This document shows, one piece after another, positions 57,314 to 64,000 of a stretch of 64,000 nt of DNA. The notes below the pieces were generated by a model that was not told the DNA's origin, did no database searches, and saw only the letters and a list, made by a program, of their open reading frames with translations. Position 1 is the first letter of the stretch, and every line of letters starts with the position of its first letter. Both the position numbers and the translations under genes were made by a program. Origin of the DNA: Lepiota brunneoincarnata (taxonomy: Eukaryota; Basidiomycota; Agaricomycetes; Agaricales; Agaricaceae); contig JAEBUN010000023.1 of NCBI GenBank assembly GCA_023014365.1, positions 744,001 to 808,000 on the forward strand, written 5' to 3'.

Positions 57314-58213
57314 ATCATCAATGTCAGAGGTTGTGGATTCCTCATTGGAAGTGTGAATAGACCCAGTAGTGGGGCTAACTTTGGGTGATTCAGGTTGTAC
57401 AGGGGAACTGGATTGAGGTGGTAAGTGTACTGGTGATCCAAGTGGTGATGTGAAGGGTGAAAATGTCCTTGTTGTTGAGGGTTCCTATTGCAAAGTGTTG
57501 TTGCAAGTTCTTGTACTTGTTGAGGGTTGAGGACTGGAGGATGGGGCAGATGTTCTATGAATCAGCTCCCCAAGCTTTGAGCGGGTAGAGGTGGCAGTTC
57601 TTTCAGGTGGTGGTTGTTTTGGTAGGGATTGAAGAACTGATGCTGGGGGTGCTGGATATCCTGGATCTTCTGTTCAATGTTGAACTCTCTCAGTAGGTTG
57701 TGTAGGGTACAGTGTGGAACCAGAGGGTGAATGAGTGAGGGGTATAGGTTTTGTTTTCTTTTTAGGGTCCATGGTGAAGGGGGTGTGAAGTTGGGTTTGG
57801 AGTTGGTTGTCAACCAGTCAGAACTGTTAGATTCTTTGTAGTCAGTGGCAAGGGGGTCATTTCAGTTTGTAGACAGGGTGTAGAGGGAAGAAGTTGAAGG
57901 TGAAGGTGAATAAACAATGCTTGCAGATGCATTATCCCAATCAATGCTTGAAGGTGCAGATGACCTATATACAATGCTTATGGGTGCATTATCCCAATCA
58001 ACACTTTTGGTGTGTCTGACCAAGGGTGCAGAGGGTATGGTGGCCTGCTCTATGGGGGTGTATCACTGGACAGCGACAAGGTGTGTCATCAGATACAGTT
58101 GGCACTCAGATAGTGATAAAGCATATTGTCTGCTGGTGTGGAAGGGTAGCAACAAGGCATACCAATGCCACAGGGTATATGATGGAGGTTGTCCAAAGGA
58201 AGCTTTAATCTAA

Positions 58214-58925
58214 TATTATGATCCTTGCTCCTTCTGTATCCAAAGATAACTGGAGAAGGCCTTCAATCACTTTACAAGGTGTCCAAGATGGTTGGCCTTG
58301 CAGAGCTTAGTGGATTGCACTCAATGAGATAATGAGGGAACATGCCAAGTTAAGGCAGAGAGGGGTTAATGACCGCTGTTAACAAGATTAAAGCTTAAGG
58401 CTTTAATCTCTACTTGTACAAGCCTTTATATACCTATGAGATACTATATACTTGTTATAGGTTATTGGGCTATTCTACTTGTCCTGCACAGCCTTGACCA
58501 TGATGTGCATCCTAGCTGATGGCATCCTACTGCTATTCTTATCTTACAATGAGTTACTGTCCTTGTTCTCCATTCCACTGCTGTGCAATGTTCCATCACT
58601 TTCTCCTGACTCATAATTCTCTTCTCCCAATTCTATCTCCATGGATCCTTCTCCATTCTCACTCTCCATTCTCTCAGGACTTCCATCCATGTTGGAGGCT
58701 GGATCAGTTGATCCATAGCTATCTCCTTTATCCTCAGGGTATTCCAGAATATCCTCCAAGGTTATCTCCATCCCTACATCTCTTGCCAGGTCCTGCATAG
58801 TGTTATAGTATTCCCCTTCTTCATCTTCATATTCCTGCACTTGTAGCTGATCTGTGGTCTCCTGTACCCATCTTGTAAAGTTGAATACTTGTTCCAGCTC
58901 CTCTCTATCTAGACTGTTCATAACA
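58214..58925 (-). repeat. B 5' LTR
   Basis: 712 bp. The outer end is ...CTGTTCATAACA at 58925; the inner end is TATTATGATCC at 58214 (one transition from TGTTATGATCC). It contains the same TATA-like box, hairpin and acidic ORF as the A LTRs, with most CpG sites changed to TpG or CpA. Confidence 0.88.
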
Positions 58926-58927
58926 GC

Positions 58928-59348
58928 TGTTACCCAGGTTAGGGGTTCGCTCTTGAGTAGCATGGCATTTGAGGCAAGATGTCTATACAGACTTGGTCTT
59001 GTCCTACTAGGCGTGACTTGGAGATGACAGAGCACTATAAGTCCAGCCAGTTTTAAGGGCAAAGAGGTATAGGAGGCAAGAACTGTATAACACTAAGATA
59101 AGGATACAAGGTACAGTATGGTATCCTTATATACTACTACATATGTGTGGCTATGCTCCTACTATATATATCTGGACCCAGGTAAAGTGAGTCATACTGA
59201 GTGAAGGTCTTATCCACCTAAATATAGATTGTTCTGATGTATACTTCTGATTGTTTCAGAGTGACAGTTCTTCTATCTATTTATATACTTGGTGCTTCTG
59301 ATAAGAGTTCCTTCTGGACAGGCTTCTGATAAGGGGATTCTGATAACA
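58928..59348. repeat. Solo LTR H (421 bp, split by B)
   Basis: Terminal TGTTA...TAACA. Its first three bases (TGT) are left of B at 31585-31587; the rest continues after B's right target copy at 58931-59348 (58928-58930 are the duplicated TGT). Target duplication ACTGC at 31580-31584 and 59349-59353. B used GCTGT, which spans the G/H junction. No coding sequence seen. Confidence 0.78.
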
Positions 59349-59697
59349 ACTGCTGTGTGATGTTCCATCACTTTCCTCTGACTCATATTATTCTTCTCCT
59401 GATCCTATCTCCATGGCTTCTTCTTCATTCTTGTTCTCCATTCTCTTGGTGTTTTCATCCATGTCAGAGGTTGGATCTGTCAATCCATAGCTATCTCCTT
59501 CCTCCTCAGGGTATTCCAGAATATCCTCCAGAGTTATCTCCATTCCTGCATCTCTTGCCAAGTCCTATATGGCATTATAATATTCCTCCTCTTTGTTTTT
59601 GTATTCCTGTGCCTGTATTTGGTCTGTAGTTTCCTGTACCCATCTTGTATAGTCAAATATCTGTTCCAGCTCCTCTTTGTCTGGACTGTTCATAACA
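59349..59697 (-). repeat. LTR fragment G, right part (A/B family)
   Basis: Starts with the second copy of target site ACTGC (59349-59353), continues in the A/B LTR sequence (reverse orientation) and ends ...ctgttcataaca at 59697, the inverted LTR start TGTTATGAACAG. It retains a decayed form of the acidic LTR-encoded ORF. It is the oldest layer of the nest. Confidence 0.75.
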
Positions 59698-60342
59698 GTC
59701 CCAATGAGTTAATACTTTAAATGACTGATTAATCCATTGGAACTTGCCAATGACTCCAAAGTACCCTGTAGATGTCATGCTATGTAATGCTATTAGTGAA
59801 CCAGGCAGGTAGGTTTCCCCCACCTGCCCTGTTGAATTAATCAAACACTATTACAATAAATCATGTACTTCAAACTGATTCAGAATCCCAATCTGGTATA
59901 TTATTATTGTCTATTTTCCCAGGTATTTATGTAATCACCTTAGTCTACTATTGGCTGATCTTTCCAAATAGTGAAATATTGGGACAGCTTTTGTTTACCT
60001 CCTACCCCTGCTGTTGTCTCTGCTCTTGAATACATGCCATTGCTGTTATTCACCTTCTTAAAGTGATTTCAATAAGAATCTTTACACTTGACTGGATTAC
60101 TCAATTACACTATTATTAATGATGTGTGACTACATCAGTGCATTAGTGATCAACATCAGCTAGTGACTAATACAAGTGCATCACTGATATTATTGACTCT
60201 ACTCAGCTCAAACACTGGTAGGATCAAGAGAAGTAACCATTGTAAGTAGCCTTATTTATAATGTTCCATTTCCCCATCAGATTTTCTCATTCTTATGTAA
60301 CTTATGTTCCTCATCAGCATCTGTGCAAGCCCTTGAAACCAT
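59698..60342. other. AT-rich intergenic stretch right of the repeat nest
   Basis: No gene or recognisable repeat family. AT-rich, with scattered short repeats such as CATCAGTGCATTAGTGATC near 60130-60190. It may contain older, unrecognisable transposon sequence and includes the 3' flank of the UNC93-like gene. Confidence 0.4.
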
Positions 60343-62361
60343 TCATGAGCATGTTTCGAATTGCCAGTGAACAAAAAACGCATACAAGACCTCATCTCCA
60401 GGATCTGTTTGGTTCGTGACACGCATCTGGATAACAGGAAGCGCAAAAACCAAACCAGCCGCAAGCAATACCCATGTTGAAATGAACATATTCATGTAGC
60501 TATAGCGAAATCGGTTAGGACAACCATTGACACATAGGGATCCCAAACATTGAAAAAAGCTCACGGGGTCTTGATTGCATCGGCGCGCCAGGCACCAGCC
60601 GCCCCAGCCGATTGAATTGATTTATCTACAAACTCGGAAAAAACGCAATCAGGGTATAGTGAGCGTTAGAAGCCTTCGTGTCAAGACTTACAGAAGCCTG
60701 CGAAGTAGGCCAGTTTTGCTGGATCATTGGACATCGCGCCCAACAACCAGTAAACAGCAGTCTGCCACATGGCATCGAGCAAGCCGCAGAAGATGTACAA
60801 CATGATTCGTCCGGCATATCCGCGATCAAAAATATCCATCTTGATGGCATCTGGAGGAAGGGACTCCCTTGTGTACTGTCTGATGGCCGTATTTTCGGCG
60901 ATGATTAGAAGATCATATAAAGCAAAATTGGACGCACTTCTGGTAGAAATATGCCCAGGTATGAACGATAAAGACCATGACCAAGAGTATTGTCCACCCA
61001 GTGAAGGCACGGAAGCGGCGAGACAGTCTCTTTTGATCGAGGACGAAGCCAATTGAGAGAGAGCCAATGATCTGCGCTAGCCAATACACGAGGTTGTTCA
61101 GCGAACGGGCCCGAATGTTGAATAGAGCATTGTTGTATTCGTTGAATTCTGAGAGTGTATATAAATAATTGAGATTACATTCGACAGCAGGTGGGGGTGA
61201 CTTACGCCAAGTGTAGAACCAATTCGAAGCGAGGAACATTGGGAATAACAATAAAACATAAGGATCGGTCCTGAGAGTTACCCAGAGTCCCATAATTTCC
61301 GACCTCCAAGATGGATGGCGGGGGGTCATGACTCGTGTTCCATCTTTGCGGATGATTTTCGATGGTGCAGCCATGGAGATAGGAATGGCAACACCAATCA
61401 AAGTCAAAACCAGGAATCCGATCTATGAAACGCGGCAATGAGTATAAGCGTTTGGGACTAAGGCTTTGGGATAGCCCACATAAGTTCCATTTCCAACTGT
61501 AGGTATGCATGTTGGAAATTGATTATCCCTGTCCATAAAAACACCTTTTGTTACATACCCGAATTAGACTGAAAAACGGTGGGGATAACTGAGGTCATTA
61601 ATGTGATTCGGTAGTAGTCAAATGAACACGAACTGTGGAGTGGAAATTCTGCCCCAAGGAAACTGAAGCTCCGACAACAGCACCAAGATTGAATATAGCC
61701 CAGAACGTGCCAATGAACAGGCCCTTTTGGCTTTCTGTTGGATATGAAAGCATCAAAGACCCTTGCGCAGTCCATAGCAGGCCGGCACAAAGCCCAAGTA
61801 TAGCACCTGCCGCAATTACAAAGGCTCCTGCATGTGGGTGGATGTTGATAGCTCTAAGAATAGTTTTGATTCCGCTCACATGGCGCCATCCGATGGTATT
61901 GGAACTCACAGATAAGATCCAATGTATAAGGGGTACCCAGCACTACCTATCAGGAGGGTCAGGCGAGGTCCCAGTTTGTTGTTTATTGACCTCGGTGCAA
62001 CGTCAGATGCATTTTGTTATCGATCTTTTTAGGGTGTCCTTACCCGGAGAAGAACGCACCCGCAGCAAAGGTAGCATAAAGAGCCGAGTTAGCGTTCGCG
62101 CCTGTTGTATTGTCAATTTGTCCGCCTCCCCCCAGGCCGTTGAGAGCGTTGAAAAGGCCTTGGATGGGGCGGTCGGATGTGAGACAGCAATGCAGCGGGG
62201 CAAAAACAACAAAACAATGCACCTGGACACATGAAGCATACCAGCCCGAGCATGACCATTTGAGTCATCGGTTTGTAGTATAAACCCTTGAGGCCTTTCG
62301 ACCGCTCAGAGATCTGCGGGGCGCCCTCGCTGCCGCTATCACGACGAGAACCTTCGGACAT
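60343..62361 (-). CDS. UNC93-like major facilitator protein (DUF895)
   Basis: Multi-pass membrane protein of the UNC93/DUF895 group of MFS proteins, likely an ion- or small-molecule-linked transporter; substrate unknown. I chose the start at 62361: MSEGSRRDSGSEGAPQISER, a Ser-rich cytosolic tail, then SKGLKGLYYKPMTQMVMLGL and VCFMCPG-ALFNALNGLGGGG-(QIDNTTGANANSALYATF), the family's first-helix signature. Then SINNKLGPRLTLLIGS, GAILGLCAGLLWTAQGSLML, SYPTESQKGLFIGTFWAIFN, LFPMFLASNWFYTW, NNALFNIRARSLNNLVYWLA and MNMFISTWVLLAAGLVFALP. The C-terminus is uncertain: unspliced, the frame ends at 60343 (YAFFVHWQFETCS); a donor gtatgcg in DEVL with acceptor tttcaag would end it near 60287 instead. Eight or more short introns. 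Confidence 0.85.
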
Positions 62362-63092
62362 GTCGAGGGTACCAGGACGTGGGGATGACGCGGGATGGAT
62401 AAACAGAGGTAGCTTCAAGGGAGCTTGGGTCTCTGGCCTCCGGCCGGTCTGTGTCTGCCCCCATATTATATGTACCCAGAACACGTTATTTTTAGTAAGT
62501 GTCCATAAGGTACCCGTTTTCACGGTGATGAACTCCCAGCTAGAGAATGTACATACTTATTTCTATCACAACGGCGTCCTTGCCGTGCTACCGGACTTCT
62601 AGCCACCAATGGCCAGGTCGGCCCAGAGCTTGTCATTCACCAGCCGCAAATTGTGGTTCATCGACAAGGCTTTCATGGTCGATGGAACATTTGAGTATGT
62701 ACTAGAATCGAGACGAATGTACGAGTGTCCTGGGAGTTAGACCGCGTGGTGACTGATTTGTTGGACATACTTAGGTCGAGACAAAAGATCACCTCGATAG
62801 GTGTGGCAGTTGACTTGCTACCGGATGGGTCCTCGGAGAATCAACAGAACGCAACTTCCGAGTCGTCCTCTCCTGTTTTCACTTCGTTCAGAGAAGAAGA
62901 GTATGAACATTTTGAGCGGGAGGATGACCAAAGTACAAGCATATGGTAAAAAGGTACCAGGCAGAAGACACAAATACTAGCAAAACGGGTCAAAGGGTCT
63001 ATGTGGGAAAAAGTTGGAGAAGAGTAGAGTGGGAGATTTCCCCAAAAGGGGAAAGGTGGAAAAAAAATGCGACGTCACAAGAAGGAAGGAAT
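62362..63092. other. Intergenic region; doubtful small plus-strand ORFs
   Basis: 731 bp holding the UNC93-like promoter and the YOP1 3' flank. A 43-codon ATG frame at 62609 (MARSAQSLSFTSRKLWFIDK) and an overlapping frame at about 62725-62949 (LDRVVTDLLDILRSRQK, EEEYEHFEREDDQSTS) look faintly coding but have no splice-consistent join that I could confirm. Confidence 0.35.
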
Positions 63093-63761
63093 TCACTCCT
63101 GGTGAGCATCCGCAGTGGTGGTAGTAGGGGCAACAACACGGGACTGAGCACTTAAATTAGTCAGGACGGGCTTCAGCACAGTAAAGTACGTGGCTTGAGC
63201 ACCCTAAAAATACACGAAGCAGGTAAATCAGGAGACGCGACGCGTATTGCGGGTAGAGGAATACATACACGGAAGGCAGGAAGTTGCAACCAGACAATGA
63301 AAACAGTCTTCAGGGCGTAGTACCAGGGAAGGTAGTATAGGACGAGGCGGATGGCAAAACTCTCGATGAAGTTGAAGAAACCAAATACGACCCAGTAAGT
63401 AAGCCACTGGACATCGTCATGGGTAGAGGGGGATTCGAGCGCCTTGAACGAGAGGTAGGCTGGGAGAGCCCAGCCGACGAGATTCGAAACAGGAGCAGCA
63501 AGGGGGTTAATAGTGTGAAGGATGGCAATGAGGAAGAGGGCGCCGAGGACTGCATAAGTCTTGGGGATCTGGGTGCGTTGCTCGAGGTTGTTGAGAAGGG
63601 GGTATTTGGTGAGCTAGAGAGGGGAGGGGTTTGAGAGTCTGGCGGTGGTGGCAAGGAGCGGGAAGACATACCTCTTTGTCGAGCTGGCTGAGATGGTGCT
63701 GAGCCTTGTTCTGGGCCTGGACAAAGACAGGGTGCTGCTGGATCTTCTGAGTAGAGGACAT
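63093..63761 (-). CDS. YOP1: ER membrane-shaping protein Yop1 (DP1/REEP/HVA22 family)
   Basis: Inserts as paired hairpins in the ER membrane and bends it into tubules, together with reticulons. Start at 63761: MSSTQKIQQHPVFVQAQNKA, then QHHLSQLDKE, intron, LTKYPLLNNLEQRTQIPKTY. Hydrophobic hairpins AVLGALFLIAILHTINPLAA and NLVGWALPAYLSFKALESPS, followed by the family signature THDDVQWLTYWVVFGFFNFI and ESFAIRLVLYYLPWYYALKT. A last exon after acceptor tag at about 63205 gives GAQATYFTVLKPVLTNLSAQ and a Thr-rich tail, TGA at 63093-63095. Normal length for the family (about 170-180 aa). It is divergent from the partial gene at 63886, sharing a promoter of about 125 bp. Confidence 0.95.
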
Positions 63762-63885
63762 GGTTGGCAAGAGAGAGCAGAGTTGCTAAGGCCGGGTTGA
63801 TATGCAATGGTGACACGTGTTTGTCTCAGTTGGGGCGTGACGTCGTGTGTGGAACGCGCAGTGCTGGCGTGGCGTAACAAAAGTT

Positions 63886-64000
63886 ATGGCTGACTACCAG
63901 CAAGTCAAGGTACGTGTATTGGTGCTCCCTATTCATCGTCACTCAACGCTCTCCCTTAGCTCTCTTTCGACGCACTGCCTTCATTCACTCCCATCGTCCC
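63886..64000 (+). CDS. 5' end of an unidentified gene (cut by window end)
   Basis: ATG at 63886 gives MADYQQVK, then donor gtacgtgt and acceptor cccttag about 50 nt later, followed by LSFDALPSFTPIVP to the window edge. A very short first exon and a typical intron length support a real gene start. Too little is visible to name the family. Divergent from YOP1. Confidence 0.6.
   Translation, partial: MADYQQVKVRVLVLPIHRHSTLSLSSLSTHCLHSLPSS

Larger units (their letters stand above)
31588..58925 (-). mobile_element. Element B: nested Ty3/gypsy chromovirus, sister of A, minus strand
   Basis: Target duplication GCTGT at 31583-31587 and 58926-58930. The 5' LTR is 58214-58925 (712 bp). The 3' LTR is 31588-32248 plus 40363-40413 (661+51 = 712 bp), interrupted by element C. 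The 27,338-bp span contains C, X, A, E, F and D; subtracting these and their target duplications leaves 8238 bp, compared with 8243 bp for intact-length A. Gene order on the minus strand is gag, protease, reverse transcriptase, RNase H, integrase with chromodomain, then an extra 3' ORF. Coding sequence is decayed, with Arg codons often changed to Gln, His, Cys or stop, consistent with CpG loss. Confidence 0.92.

Overview
This window comes from a filamentous basidiomycete, most likely a mushroom-forming Agaricomycete. The evidence is short (about 50-60 nt) GT-AG introns in nearly every gene, a GH10 xylanase with an N-terminal CBM1 cellulose-binding module, a two-F-box protein of a type I associate with Agaricomycetes, a lipopeptide mating-pheromone precursor ending in a CaaX box, and chromodomain Ty3/gypsy retrotransposons.

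Left gene-dense arm (1-30.2 kb): the 3' end of an unidentified gene; secreted GH10-CBM1 xylanase (-); F-box/LRR protein (-); GAR transformylase ADE8 (-); MYST histone acetyltransferase (-); RNA polymerase II largest subunit RPB1 with its heptad CTD (-); ESCRT-0 subunit VPS27 (+); secreted M28 metallopeptidase with PA domain (+); MFS transporter (+); retromer subunit VPS35 (-); and a 42-aa pheromone precursor (+) close to the repeat block. Most are housekeeping genes (transcription, chromatin, purine synthesis, endosomal sorting); the xylanase and peptidase are secreted degradative enzymes. VPS27 (sorting into multivesicular bodies) and VPS35 (retrieval from endosomes) act on opposite branches of endosomal traffic.

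Repeat block (about 30.5-59.7 kb): a nested set of transposons that can be taken apart base by base. LTR remnant G was hit by solo LTR H (TSD ACTGC). Element B, an 8.24-kb chromovirus on the minus strand (TSD GCTGT), landed on the G/H junction. B was then hit by element C (another gypsy element, TSD ATCTT, in B's 3' LTR), a 740-bp element X (8-bp TSD), element A (8243 bp, the sister of B, + strand, TSD TCCTG), solo LTR E (GAGAG), a hAT-like non-autonomous element F (8-bp TSD) and a 312-bp element D (ACAGG). C carries its own 300-bp relative of D (ATACC). Removing all insertions from B leaves 8238 bp, almost exactly the length of A. A copia remnant lies at the left edge.

The A/B family is unusual: its primer-binding site is complementary to its own LTR just downstream of the LTR TATA box (Tf1-like self-priming), and downstream of pol it has an extra 3' coding region that runs into the LTR, with zinc knuckles in one frame and a SUMO-interacting-like motif in an overlapping frame. 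The older copies show strong CpG decay.

Right arm (60.3-64 kb): UNC93-like transporter (-), the ER-shaping protein YOP1 (-), and the first exon of a divergent + strand gene cut by the window end.
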